Of a stretch of 64,000 nt of DNA, positions 34,557 to 43,112 are shown piece after piece (positions within the stretch are counted from its first letter, which is position 1; every line of letters begins with the position of its first letter). This stretch comes from Pseudomonas sp. BCA17 (GTDB taxonomy: Bacteria > Pseudomonadota > Gammaproteobacteria > Pseudomonadales > Pseudomonadaceae). The notes beneath the pieces were generated by a model. The model made no database searches. It was not told the DNA's origin and was given only the letters and a program-made list of their open reading frames with translations. The position numbers and the translations under genes were made by a program. The DNA is taken from positions 124,001-188,000 of the forward strand of contig NZ_SGWI01000006.1 of the NCBI RefSeq assembly GCF_004519405.1, in the 5' to 3' direction.

Positions 34557-36182
34557 TCAGATAACGAACCTGCCCACCATCGCGTTCAAATCCACCGCCA
34601 GGCGCGACAGCTCATGGCTGGCCGAACTGGTCTGGTCGGCCCCCGCCGCCGACCGGGTCGCCAGGTCGCGAATGTTGACCAGGTTGCGGTCCACCTCGCG
34701 GGACACCTGGGCTTGCTCTTCCGAGGCACTGGCAATCACCAGGTTGCGCTCGTTGATCAGGCTGATGGATTGGGTGATCTGCTCCAGCGCCACACCCGCG
34801 GCGCGGGCCATTTCCAGGGTGGCCTGGGTACGCTGGTTGCTTTGTTGCATCGATTGCACGGCTTCACCGGTGCCGCTCTGGATGCCGGCGACCATTTTTT
34901 CGATTTCTTGAGTCGACTGCGCGGTGCGATGGGCCAGTGCCCGCACTTCATCGGCCACCACCGCAAAACCGCGTCCGGCTTCACCGGCGCGGGCGGCTTC
35001 AATGGCGGCGTTGAGGGCCAGCAGGTTGGTCTGCTCGGCAATCGCGCGGATCACGTCGAGTACTTTGCCGATATCACGGCCCTGGGAAGCCAGGCCCTCG
35101 ATCAGCACAGCGGTGTTTTGTACGTCCTGGGTCATGGTCTGGATGGCGCCGACCGTTTCTACCACACGGTCGCGGCCTTCACGGGCAGCCTGGTTGGACT
35201 GGCCGGACGCTTCGGAAGTCGACACGGCGTTACGCGCCACCTCTTCCACGGCGGCGGTCATTTCGTTGACGGCCGTGGCGGCCTGATCGATTTCATTGTT
35301 CTGTTGTTGCACACCCCGTGACGCTTCCTCGGTGACCGCACTCAGCTCTTCGGCAGCGGACGCCAACTGCGTGGCGGAGCCGGCGATATGTTGAATCGTC
35401 TGGCGCAGGTTGGCTTGCATGGTCGATAACGCACCGAGCAAGCGCGCCGGCTCATCGGTGCCGTCATCGGAAACGGTCTTGGTAAGATTGCCACCGGCGA
35501 TGGTTTCAGCCATGTCTACGGCTTTGCGCAATGGCGCAACGATGCTGCGGGTCAGCAGCCAAGCCAGCAATACCGTCATCAGCGCCGCCACCACGGCGAC
35601 AATGATGATCCCGGTCACAGCCATCTGATAGCTGCTCTCGGCATCGCGCCCAGCGCGCTCCGCGTCAGCGCTGTTGATCGCGATCAGCTTGTTCAACTGC
35701 TCGCCCATCAGGTCGGTGCCGTCCTTGATACGCGTATTGATCAACGTGCGCATCTCATCGACTTTATTCTGCTGGGACAGCGACATCATCTCGGCCTGGG
35801 CGGCGAGATACGTGTCGAAGGTGGCGGCGAAGGTCTTATACAAGGCCGCCTCTTCCGGACCGGCCGGCATGGCCGCGTAGGCTGTCTGGGCCTGCTTGGC
35901 CTTGTCGACCAACGCGGCCACGCGGGTCTTGGCTTCTTCCAGAGCCGCCGGCTCACGGTTGACCAGGATACGGAACGAGAGAATGCGCAAGCGCAGGACG
36001 TTCTCGGTCACGTTGCCGAGATACCTGACACTGGGCAGTTGGTTGGTCCCCATGTCCAGCGAGGCCTGACGGATCTGGGTCATGCGGTTGACCGCAAACA
36101 CGCCAAGAATCACGACCAGCAACGCAATAAACGCAAAACCGAGAAAAGCACGGGGGGCAATATTCAGATTACGAAGGGACAT
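34557..36182 (-). CDS. Methyl-accepting chemotaxis protein
   Basis: 541-residue transmembrane chemoreceptor. TM1 about 10-32, periplasmic four-helix-bundle (4HB-type) sensor about 33-187, TM2 about 188-210, HAMP 211-265, and a long cytoplasmic coiled coil with the signalling tip EQTNLLALNAAIEAARAGE. Ligand unknown. Glutamine/glutamate methylation helices flank the tip. No CheA/CheW genes nearby; it is a stand-alone receptor gene. Confidence 0.93.
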   Translation of the reverse strand: MSLRNLNIAPRAFLGFAFIALLVVILGVFAVNRMTQIRQASLDMGTNQLPSVRYLGNVTENVLRLRILSFRILVNREPAALEEAKTRVAALVDKAKQAQTAYAAMPAGPEEAALYKTFAATFDTYLAAQAEMMSLSQQNKVDEMRTLINTRIKDGTDLMGEQLNKLIAINSADAERAGRDAESSYQMAVTGIIIVAVVAALMTVLLAWLLTRSIVAPLRKAVDMAETIAGGNLTKTVSDDGTDEPARLLGALSTMQANLRQTIQHIAGSATQLASAAEELSAVTEEASRGVQQQNNEIDQAATAVNEMTAAVEEVARNAVSTSEASGQSNQAAREGRDRVVETVGAIQTMTQDVQNTAVLIEGLASQGRDIGKVLDVIRAIAEQTNLLALNAAIEAARAGEAGRGFAVVADEVRALAHRTAQSTQEIEKMVAGIQSGTGEAVQSMQQSNQRTQATLEMARAAGVALEQITQSISLINERNLVIASASEEQAQVSREVDRNLVNIRDLATRSAAGADQTSSASHELSRLAVDLNAMVGRFVI

Positions 36183-36328
36183 AGGGGGAACTCTCGAGAA
36201 TTAGTGTTAGCGCGCATCCATGCCGCGACACGATCAGTCGGCGTCAACGCGCCAACCGAGCTTTGGGCACCACGGTTGTTATTGGAAGGTGGGCCTTCTC
36301 AGGCTATCGGCAGGCTTGATGATTTAAT

Positions 36329-36388
36329 GCAGGATGTTTCGAAAATTTTTTACACACTTTTGACAGCCGGTACTTTCTGGCATCCTGC
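36329..36388 (+). other. Inverted repeat in the leader region of the purine-type permease
   Basis: GCAGGATG and CATCCTGC enclose 44 bp that contain an AT-rich run and TTGACA (36360-36365), a possible -35 box. It may be a coincidental stem, a regulator site, or part of a structured 5' leader. Confidence 0.35.
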
Positions 36389-36417
36389 GCGCCCCTTTTC
36401 CCCGACGGGCTCGAATT

Positions 36418-37845
36418 TTGTCTGACACTAAAACCCCTCGCCCTCGCTATAAATCCGACCTGATCTACGGCCTGGAAGACCGCCCGCACTTCACTGCGGC
36501 GATGTTTGCAGCGTTGCAGCACGTGCTCGCCAGTTTCGTCGGCATCATCACCCCTACCCTGATTGTCGGCGGCGTGCTGGGCCTGGAAAGCGAAGTGCCC
36601 TACCTGGTGAGCATGGCGCTGTTCGTATCGGGGCTGGGCACCTTTGTGCAGGCGCGCAAGTTCGGCCCGGTGGGCTCAGGCCTGTTGTGCCTGCAGGGCA
36701 CCAGCTTTTCGTTTATCAGCGTGATTCTCAGCGCCGGCTTCATGGTCAAGGCGCGTGGCGGCGGCACCGATGAAATTCTCTCGACAATCTTCGGCATCTG
36801 TTTTTTTGCGGCTTTTATCGAAGTGGTACTCAGCCAGTTCATCGGCAAACTGCGCAAACTGATCACCCCGGTGGTCACCGGTACCATCATTACCCTGATG
36901 GGGTTGTCACTGATCAAGGTGGCAGTCACCGACATGGCCGGCGGCTTTGGTTCCAGCGACCTGGGCGCGGCAGGCAACATGGGGCTGGCGGCGCTGGTGC
37001 TGCTGACCATCGTGATACTCAACCGCTTCAGCAACCCATTCCTGCGCCTGGGTTCGATTGTGATCGGCCTGACCCTGGGCTTTGCCGTGGCGTGGTGGAT
37101 GGGCCGCGTGGACATGGCCGCCCTGCCCCAGGTGCCGATGATCAGCGTACCGGTGCCGTTCAAATACGGTTTTTCGTTCGACTGGGTGGCGTTTATCCCA
37201 GTGGCCGTGATCTTCCTTATTTCGCCGCTTGAAGCCGCCGGTGACCTGACGGCCAACTCGATGATATCCCAACAGCCGGTCAAGGGCCCGCTGTACATCA
37301 AGCGCATCAAGTCCGGCCTGCTGGCCGATGGCCTCAACTCAGCCATGGCCGCCACCTTCAACAGCCTGCCGATGGTGACCTTCGCCCAGAACAACGGCGT
37401 GATCCAACTCACCGGCGTGGCCAGCCGCTACGTGGCGTACTTTATCGCCGGCCTGTTGGTGTTGCTGGGGCTGTTCCCAGTGATCGGAGCGGTATTGCAA
37501 CTGATGCCCAAGCCGGTCCTCGGCGGCGCGACCCTGATCATGTTCGGCACCGTGGCCGTGGCCGGGATCAAGATCCTCGCCGAAGCCGGGCTGCACCGAC
37601 GCAATGTGCTGATCGTGGCAATCTCCCTGGGCATGGGCCTGGGCGTCGCGGCGGTGCCGGAAGTGTTGCGCGACCTGCCCAAGGCGCTGCACAACATCTT
37701 TGAATCGCCGATCACCGTGGGGGCATTTTGTGCGATTGTGCTGAACATTTTCCTGCCCGAAGAGTTCATAGAGCTGGAAGAAGACGAATTCGATCCGGAG
37801 TCTTCTACCCTCAAAGTCATGCAAGATCCGGACGTTACGCAATAG
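36418..37845 (+). CDS. Nucleobase:cation symporter-2 (xanthine/urate-type permease)
   Basis: 475-residue inner-membrane permease of the NAT/NCS2 family with about 14 hydrophobic segments. The N-terminal YGLEDRPHFTAAMFAALQH and the substrate helix with FAQNNGVIQLTGVASRYV (QNNG signature) mark the xanthine/uric acid branch over uracil. Initiation appears to be TTG at 36418 with no good Shine-Dalgarno; no ATG or GTG occurs before the conserved start of the protein. It is followed 13 bp later by a lipoprotein gene. Confidence 0.88.
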   Translation: MSDTKTPRPRYKSDLIYGLEDRPHFTAAMFAALQHVLASFVGIITPTLIVGGVLGLESEVPYLVSMALFVSGLGTFVQARKFGPVGSGLLCLQGTSFSFISVILSAGFMVKARGGGTDEILSTIFGICFFAAFIEVVLSQFIGKLRKLITPVVTGTIITLMGLSLIKVAVTDMAGGFGSSDLGAAGNMGLAALVLLTIVILNRFSNPFLRLGSIVIGLTLGFAVAWWMGRVDMAALPQVPMISVPVPFKYGFSFDWVAFIPVAVIFLISPLEAAGDLTANSMISQQPVKGPLYIKRIKSGLLADGLNSAMAATFNSLPMVTFAQNNGVIQLTGVASRYVAYFIAGLLVLLGLFPVIGAVLQLMPKPVLGGATLIMFGTVAVAGIKILAEAGLHRRNVLIVAISLGMGLGVAAVPEVLRDLPKALHNIFESPITVGAFCAIVLNIFLPEEFIELEEDEFDPESSTLKVMQDPDVTQ

Positions 37846-37858
37846 GAGCAACTTTCAG

Positions 37859-38320
37859 ATGCGCAAGCTCATGGTTCTATCGTTACTGCTGCTGACCTTG
37901 AGCGCCTGCGCGCTGTTCCCCAACCGTGACCCGGTCAACATCACAGTGGTGGGCATCGAGCCCCTGCAAAGCCAGGACCTGGAAGTGCGTTTCGCCGTAA
38001 AGCTGCGGGTGCAGAACCCGAATGAAACGGCAATCGACTACAGCGGCATCGCCCTGGACCTGGACGTCAATGGCCGGCCGCTGGCGTCGGGCGTGAGCGA
38101 CCAGGCGGGCTCCGTCCCACGCTTTTCCGAGACCGTACTGATGGTGCCGGTGAGTGTTTCGGCATTTTCCGTGTTGCGCCAGACCCTGGGCCTGAGCCAG
38201 ACCCAAAGCTTGAACAACCTGCCCTACGTGCTGCGCGGCAAGCTGGCGGGTGGAGTGTTCGGCACCATGCGGTTTGTGGAACGCGGCACGTTGGATTTGC
38301 CGAATACGGCGACCTGGTAA
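37859..38320 (+). CDS. LEA type 2/WHy-domain lipoprotein
   Basis: 153 residues; lipoprotein signal with lipobox LSAC (Cys near 17), then one water-stress/hypersensitive (WHy, LEA14-like) beta domain: VNITVVGIEPLQSQDLEVRF and LRVQNPNETAIDYSGIALDL are characteristic. Probably anchored in a membrane facing the periplasm. AGGAGC RBS. Probably cotranscribed with the permease and the GNAT gene (6-bp gap). Confidence 0.87.
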   Translation: MRKLMVLSLLLLTLSACALFPNRDPVNITVVGIEPLQSQDLEVRFAVKLRVQNPNETAIDYSGIALDLDVNGRPLASGVSDQAGSVPRFSETVLMVPVSVSAFSVLRQTLGLSQTQSLNNLPYVLRGKLAGGVFGTMRFVERGTLDLPNTATW

Positions 38321-38325
38321 ATGTT

Positions 38326-38877
38326 ATGCAGCCGATCCTGCTCACCGACCGCCTGATCCTTCTCCCGCTGACCCTGGACGATGCCGACGCCATCCAGCAG
38401 CAATTTCCCCATTGGGAAGTGGTGCGTTACCTCAACGCGCTGGTGCCATGGCCCTACCCGGCAGACGGCGCCCGAACTTATCTGGAACAAATCGCCCTGC
38501 CCGCCATGGCGCGTGGCGAGGAATGGCATTGGTCGATTCGTCTGAAAACCGCGCCCGACCAGCTGATTGGTAATGTCAGCTTGATGGACGAAGACGATAA
38601 CAACCGTGGATTTTGGCTGGGGCCTTCTTGGCAAGGCCGGGGCTTGATGACCGAAGCCAGTGCGGCGGTCACCGATTATTGGTTCGGCGTACTCCAGCGC
38701 CCGGTGATACGGGTGCCCAAGGCCTCGTCCAATCTGGGGTCACGACGGATTTCCGAACGCACGGGCATGCGCTTGATCCGCACGGATGAAGGGCGGTTTG
38801 TCGAAGGCATTTTCCCACGGGACATCTGGGAGATGACCCGTGAAGAATGGCTGAAATCCCAATCGACCCAACGCTGA
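38326..38877 (+). CDS. GNAT acetyltransferase, RimJ/RimL-like
   Basis: 183 residues of the Acetyltransf_3 type: opening LTDRLILLPLTLDDADAIQQ, acetyl-CoA region GFWLGPSWQGRGLMTEASAA, ending with a WEMTREEW C-terminus. Substrate may be a protein N-terminus or small amine. Starts 6 bp after the lipoprotein gene. Confidence 0.87.
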   Translation: MQPILLTDRLILLPLTLDDADAIQQQFPHWEVVRYLNALVPWPYPADGARTYLEQIALPAMARGEEWHWSIRLKTAPDQLIGNVSLMDEDDNNRGFWLGPSWQGRGLMTEASAAVTDYWFGVLQRPVIRVPKASSNLGSRRISERTGMRLIRTDEGRFVEGIFPRDIWEMTREEWLKSQSTQR

Positions 38878-38907
38878 AGACTCCGCACCTACTTTTCCCA
38901 TTGCGTT

Positions 38908-39834
38908 TCAATCTGTAATGAAACGCACACCAGGCTTTTCACGCTCATCCACACGCAACTCAAACACATCAGGCCTGGCGTAATGCCCAACCACGTCATA
39001 GTCATACCTGGCGCGGACCAAATCATCAGTATCGATCTGCGCCGTCAACAGCCCCGCTTCCCCCAGCAGCGGCCCGGCGAGGATGTCGCCCATTGGCCCG
39101 ACGATCACACTGCCTCCCGCGATCAACGGACGGTCTGAAGGCCAGTTGGCAATCTCCAACCCCAACGCCTCGGGCGATGCCTGCACCTGGCAGGCACTCA
39201 CCACGAAACAGCGCCCCTCGTGGGCCACATGGCGCATGCTCACTTGCCACATCTCGCGCTCATCCACGGTCGGCGCACACCACACTTCGACGCCCTTGGC
39301 GTACATCGCCGTGCGCAGCAGCGGCATCATGTTTTCCCAGCACACGGCGCCGCCGATGCGCCCGACGGCCGTGTCGATCACCGGCAAGGTGGAACCGTCG
39401 CCCTTGCCCCAGATCAGCCGCTCGGTGCCGGTAGGCATCAGTTTGCGGTGCTTGGCGACCAGGCCGCCCGTCGGTTCGAAATACAGCACGGTGCAATACA
39501 ACGTGCTGCCACTGCGCTCGATCACGCCGAGCACCAGGCTGGCCCCGGTGCGCGTCGACAGCCCGGCCAACGCCTCGGTCTCGGTGCCTGGCACATCGAT
39601 GGCGTTGGCGAAGTAACGGGCAAAGGCTTCTCGCCCTTCCGGCAGGCGATAACCCAGTTGCGTGCCGAAACCTTCACCTTTGGGGTAGCCGCCGAGCAAC
39701 GCTTCAGGCATGACCACCAATTGCGCGCCACTGCGTTTGATATCGTCCTCATAGCCGAGGATGTGCGCCAGGGTGTCGGCCTTGCCGCCCGGCAAGGAGC
39801 CAATTTGCAAAGCTGCGACGATAGAAACAGGCAT
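38908..39834 (-). CDS. Nitrilase-family carbon-nitrogen hydrolase
   Basis: 308 residues. Catalytic triad by count: Glu44 (MPEALLGG), Lys131 (HRKLMPTGTE) and Cys165 (GGAVCWENMMP), plus the nitrilase-branch context CWEN and RPDVFEL near the end, which favour true nitrilase (nitrile to carboxylate plus ammonia) over amidase. Divergent from a LysR-type regulator 175 bp away that is its likely controller. Cytoplasmic, forms spirals in characterised members. Confidence 0.88.
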   Translation of the reverse strand: MPVSIVAALQIGSLPGGKADTLAHILGYEDDIKRSGAQLVVMPEALLGGYPKGEGFGTQLGYRLPEGREAFARYFANAIDVPGTETEALAGLSTRTGASLVLGVIERSGSTLYCTVLYFEPTGGLVAKHRKLMPTGTERLIWGKGDGSTLPVIDTAVGRIGGAVCWENMMPLLRTAMYAKGVEVWCAPTVDEREMWQVSMRHVAHEGRCFVVSACQVQASPEALGLEIANWPSDRPLIAGGSVIVGPMGDILAGPLLGEAGLLTAQIDTDDLVRARYDYDVVGHYARPDVFELRVDEREKPGVRFITD

Positions 39835-39863
39835 TCCGTTTACTCCGAATGAGAGGGGTTGCC

Positions 39864-39948
39864 CTAATGCCGGTCAGTTAAAGTTTTTTGTAGGCGCGAG
39901 CTTGCTCGCTCCTACAGACGGCACTGACGCTTAACTGACTGGCATTAG
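39864..39948. mobile_element. 85-bp MITE-like element with terminal inverted repeats (copy 1)
   Basis: Left end CTAATGCCGGTCAGTTAA (39864-39881) and right end TTAACTGACTGGCATTAG (39931-39948), 17 of 18 matched. Inside is a single REP hairpin (TGTAGGCGCGAGC / GCTCGCTCCTACAG). Flanked by the direct repeat GGTTGCC (39857-39863 and 39950-39956), possible target duplication. Same ends occur at 60428-60609. Confidence 0.65.
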
Positions 39949-40009
39949 CGGTTGCCCATTCTCGCGTCAGCCTCGATCATGAATAAAGCCCACTCCAGCA
40001 CTAAATGAT

Positions 40010-40903
40010 ATGAGCCATATGAATATCACCCAGGTCGACCTCAACCTGCTGAAAACCTTCGAAGCCCTGCATGACGAGTCCAGCGCCAGCCGCGCGGCCT
40101 TGCGCCTGGGTGTCACGCAATCGGCCATCAGCGCGGGTCTGCGACGTCTGCGCGAGGTATATGACGACCCATTGTTCGTGCGCACCGGGCGTGGCCTGGC
40201 GCCGACGCTACGGGCCAATCAATTGAAACCGGTGATCAGTGAAGCGCTGGACCGTTGTCGCCAGAGCCTGGCAATGGTCGACCCGGATATCCAGCAGTAT
40301 CAGGGACGCTCGGTGGTGGTGGGCTTGTCCGATGATTTCGAGATTGCCTATGGCCGCCAGTTCATGGAGGCAATCGCACAGCGTGCACCGAAACTGCGGG
40401 TGATTTTCCGTCAGACCCATAGCCAGATTGTTGCTGCCGCCCTGCTCGATCGCACCCTGGACCTGGCGATCACCGCCGGTGGCTTTGCTCAAGGGAGGCT
40501 AAGCCGTCAAGTCGTGGGAGAAGGCGATTACCGCTGCCTGGTGGACTCGGACCAGACCAGCATCGGCCTGGATGATTTCGTCACACGCGAGCATGTGCTG
40601 GTGTCGTCGGGCGGGTTTATCGGGATTACCGATGAAGGGTTGGCGGCACAGGGGTTGAGCCGCCAGGTGTGCGCATCCACCAGCCACTTTGCCGCGCTGC
40701 CCTACTTGCTCAAGGGCAGCCAGGCTGTGGCAACCATTCCCGGTCATGCCGCCGAGGCCATCGCCCGCATGACAGGCTTGCGCGTACTGCCTTGCCCGCT
40801 GGCGCTGCCGCGCTATCCGGTGGAGTTGGGCTGGCGCACCCAGGCCCAACTCGATCCGATGTTGCTGAAGGTGCGTGAAGCGATTGTGGCGTGTTTTATT
40901 TAG
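40010..40903 (+). CDS. LysR-family transcriptional regulator
   Basis: 297 residues from ATG 40010 (alternative ATG 40019): N-terminal winged HTH (LNLLKTFEALHDESSASRAA, then LGVTQSAISAGLRRLR) and a type 2 periplasmic-binding effector domain from about residue 90. NodD-like start. Transcribed away from the nitrilase gene, the usual layout for an activator of that gene. Its last 8 bp overlap the following antiparallel small gene. Confidence 0.9.
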   Translation: MSHMNITQVDLNLLKTFEALHDESSASRAALRLGVTQSAISAGLRRLREVYDDPLFVRTGRGLAPTLRANQLKPVISEALDRCRQSLAMVDPDIQQYQGRSVVVGLSDDFEIAYGRQFMEAIAQRAPKLRVIFRQTHSQIVAAALLDRTLDLAITAGGFAQGRLSRQVVGEGDYRCLVDSDQTSIGLDDFVTREHVLVSSGGFIGITDEGLAAQGLSRQVCASTSHFAALPYLLKGSQAVATIPGHAAEAIARMTGLRVLPCPLALPRYPVELGWRTQAQLDPMLLKVREAIVACFI

Positions 40904-41150
40904 GCGCCGCCATCAGCTTGTTGACTTCACTGCGCACCATGTTGGAAAACTCCGGCGGCGACATACCGTCGAGTTCGGCCCGGACCCATTCGGCCCACTT
41001 GCCCTTGCGCTTGGCACGCTCGCCGAACAGCCGCGCGGCTTCACCTTTGGCTTTGCCGAGGTTGGTTTGCCACAGCTCGTAAAGTCGGGACTTTTCATCT
41101 TCCAGCTCGGCGCGTTCGGCGAGGGTCTTGTTGGCGAGATTGAAGCTCAT
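40896..41150 (-). CDS. Small charged cytoplasmic protein, unrecognised
   Basis: 84 residues, MSFNLANKTLAERAELEDEK at the start, then highly charged helical sequence with RKGKWAEWVRAELDGMSPPE. No signal peptide. Predicted helical, soluble. RBS is unclear (GTAATTCAAC before ATG). Overlaps the end of the LysR gene by 8 bp. Appears to be a conserved Pseudomonas small protein, but I cannot name a family with certainty. Confidence 0.65.
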   Translation of the reverse strand: MSFNLANKTLAERAELEDEKSRLYELWQTNLGKAKGEAARLFGERAKRKGKWAEWVRAELDGMSPPEFSNMVRSEVNKLMAAPK

Positions 41151-41324
41151 GTTGAATTACCTGCTGCACAAATAGACGACATCTTACACTGTAGGTCGAA
41201 ACTTCCCGATCCGGATTTGCCCCTTAACGGCCCAGGCGCAAAAAAACTGCAACTTTTGCCACGGCCCGATACTCCATTGTTCACTGCCTGTTTTCTGTCA
41301 CATTCACTTGCAAGGAGTCACCCA

Positions 41325-41645
41325 ATGGCCCGCAAAACCACTGCCCAAGCCGTCGAAGACCAAATCAAGGATCAAGCCTTCAGCGAATTGACCGCGCTGA
41401 TCGAGGAGTCGGACAAGCTGCTCAAAAGCAGCGCATCCCTCGTTGGTGAAGAAGGTGAAACCCTGCGTGAGCAGGTTGCCATCAAGCTCAAACAAGCCCT
41501 GGACTCGGTGTCCAACGTGCGCGAACGCAGCAAGCCAGTGGTCGATGCCACCGAAACCTACATCGGTGGCCACCCATGGCAGACCGTAGCGATTTCCGCA
41601 GGCTTCGGCCTGGTGGTCGGCCTGTTGCTGGGTCGCCGCAACTGA
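41325..41645 (+). CDS. DUF883 (ElaB/YgaM/YqjD-type) protein
   Basis: 106 residues: long amphipathic helical region (EDQIKDQAFSELTALIEESD), then a single C-terminal membrane segment ending in GLVVGLLLGRRN. In E. coli this family tethers ribosomes or acts at the inner membrane in stationary phase. AAGGAG RBS before ATG 41325; longer upstream frame from 40875 is antisense to the previous gene and rejected. Ends in a strong bidirectional terminator. Confidence 0.9.
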   Translation: MARKTTAQAVEDQIKDQAFSELTALIEESDKLLKSSASLVGEEGETLREQVAIKLKQALDSVSNVRERSKPVVDATETYIGGHPWQTVAISAGFGLVVGLLLGRRN

Positions 41646-41648
41646 TCG

Positions 41649-41682
41649 AAACAGGCTGCGCCAGACATGGCGCAGCCTGTTT
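41649..41682. terminator. Bidirectional terminator between DUF883 gene and dpkA
   Basis: AAACAGGCTGCGCCA-GACA-TGGCGCAGCCTGTTT, a perfect 15-bp stem, TTTATT on the plus side. It touches the dpkA stop codon. Confidence 0.85.
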
Positions 41683-42709
41683 ATTGGCCGACCAGCTCTC
41701 GCAGGCGTGCCAACTCTTCAGCGTCCACCTCGATGCCCTGCTCGTCTGACCGCTGCCGTGTGCGATGACGTCGATCCCCAGGCAACCGCCGCAGCCCTAC
41801 CGCATGCATCTGTCGCACCAACTCCTGGCTGCGCTCGGCGAAGCTCTGGCCCGCGGTCTTGCTCGGGTCGATCACTATCAGCAACTGCCCAGTCCAAGGC
41901 GTACGTGCCCCTGGATGGTCGGCCCAATTGAATTCGAAAGAAAAATTGCCACCGGTCAAGGCCGCCGCCAGCAACTCCACCATCATCGACAACGCCGAGC
42001 CCTTGTGCCCGCCAAAGGGCAGCAACGCGCCACCCTCCAACACCGCCTTCGGGTCTTGGGTCGGCTGCCCCAGGCTGTCGACGCCCATCCCCGGTGGCAG
42101 GCGCTCCCCCTTGCGTGCGGCGATCTGTACGTCGCCGTGGGCGATGGCACTGGTCGCCAGGTCAAACACAATAGGCAAGCCATCGGCACGCGGCGCAGCG
42201 AAGGCGATGGGGTTGGTGCCGAACAATGGACGGTCGGCACCATGGGGCACCACGCAGGTCATGCTGTTGACCACGCTCAACGCCACCAGGCCCTCTTCGG
42301 CGAACGGTTCGACGTCCGGCCACAAGGCGGCAAAGTGATGGGAGTTATGAATGGCCAACAGTGCAATCCCGGCGCTACGGGCTTTTTCCACCAGCAACGG
42401 GCGGGCGGCCTCCAGGGCCGGCTGGGCAAAACCATTGCCGGCGTCCACGCGCACAAAGCCCGAGGCGACGTCCGTGACGACCGGTTCGGCCTTGCCATTC
42501 ACCCAGCCGCTGGCCAGGGTACTGACATAGCCGGGTATACGGAAAATGCCGTGACTGTGGGCACCATCGCGCTCGGCGCTCGCGCAGTTGCGTGCCAGGG
42601 TCGCCGCGACCTGCGGTGATGTACCGTGCAGTACGAAAACCCGATGCAGCAACGCCACCAGCTCGGCAAAACCGATGCGGGCCAACGCCCGCTCATGGAC
42701 CTGAGACAT
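41681..42709 (-). CDS. dpkA: Delta1-piperideine-2-carboxylate / delta1-pyrroline-2-carboxylate reductase
   Basis: 342-residue NADPH-dependent Ldh2/MDH2-type oxidoreductase. Reduces cyclic imines to L-pipecolate or L-proline in D-lysine and D-proline catabolism. Diagnostic runs: ASAERDGAHSHGIFR, AIHNSHHFAALWPDVEPFAE, MTCVVPHGADRPLFGTNP, GGHKGSALSMMVELL, all nearly identical to the Pseudomonas DpkA enzyme as recalled. Start at ATG 42709 gives the normal length; an upstream extension of 22 codons is not supported. Monocistronic here. Confidence 0.93.
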   Translation of the reverse strand: MSQVHERALARIGFAELVALLHRVFVLHGTSPQVAATLARNCASAERDGAHSHGIFRIPGYVSTLASGWVNGKAEPVVTDVASGFVRVDAGNGFAQPALEAARPLLVEKARSAGIALLAIHNSHHFAALWPDVEPFAEEGLVALSVVNSMTCVVPHGADRPLFGTNPIAFAAPRADGLPIVFDLATSAIAHGDVQIAARKGERLPPGMGVDSLGQPTQDPKAVLEGGALLPFGGHKGSALSMMVELLAAALTGGNFSFEFNWADHPGARTPWTGQLLIVIDPSKTAGQSFAERSQELVRQMHAVGLRRLPGDRRHRTRQRSDEQGIEVDAEELARLRELVGQ

Positions 42710-43112
42710 CTGAAGCTCCGATTTTATGATTGGAAGGGGCGACAAGACTGGGTATCCAGGCCGACGATTAAACACCGCGGGGCAAGCCCACTGTCAACCT
42801 GCGTTTTTCGGTACCTTCAGAAGCATAGGTGTCTACACAAATGACGGCCCTGATGCGTGTTTGCTGTGTTTTTGATCTTGCTTTTGATCTTAGCCGCCGT
42901 TGCCTCAGCAATGGATGTGTACACAGTCCATTCCAACATACTGGTCGGCCCATAGGCCGCCACGGGAGCAAGCTCCCTCGCCACAGGGCTTCAACCTGAC
43001 ACAGCAGTTGTGTATCAAACGAGAACCAGTCGCAGTTGACATGCAATCGCCATGATGGCAGTTCTCGTTGCCCTGTTACGGAGGTTAGAATGTACGAAAT
43101 CAGGATGAGTTA
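42710..43112. other. 403-bp intergenic region between dpkA and the FecR-like gene
   Basis: Divergent promoter region. It holds one REP palindrome (42959-42986), two related motifs GTGTCTACACA (42829) and TGTGTACACA (42916), a dyad ACACA-GCAGT-TGTGT at 42999-43013, and a 7-codon ORF (43090-43113, MYEIRMS) with GGAGGTTAGA upstream whose TAA overlaps the fecR-like ATG as TAATG. No other gene is seen. Confidence 0.6.
42959..42986. repeat. Single REP palindrome
   Basis: GCCACGGGAGCAAGCTCCC followed by TCGCCACAG; its core GGGAGCAAGCTCCCTCGCCA is shared with the REP pair at 60470-60575. Confidence 0.75.

Noticed and set aside
36329..36388. Purine riboswitch upstream of the permease
   Set aside because: Only one pair of arms is visible; no conserved three-way junction or core of known purine aptamers.
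41765..42619. 284-codon frame antisense to dpkA
   Set aside because: Shadow of a securely identified enzyme.
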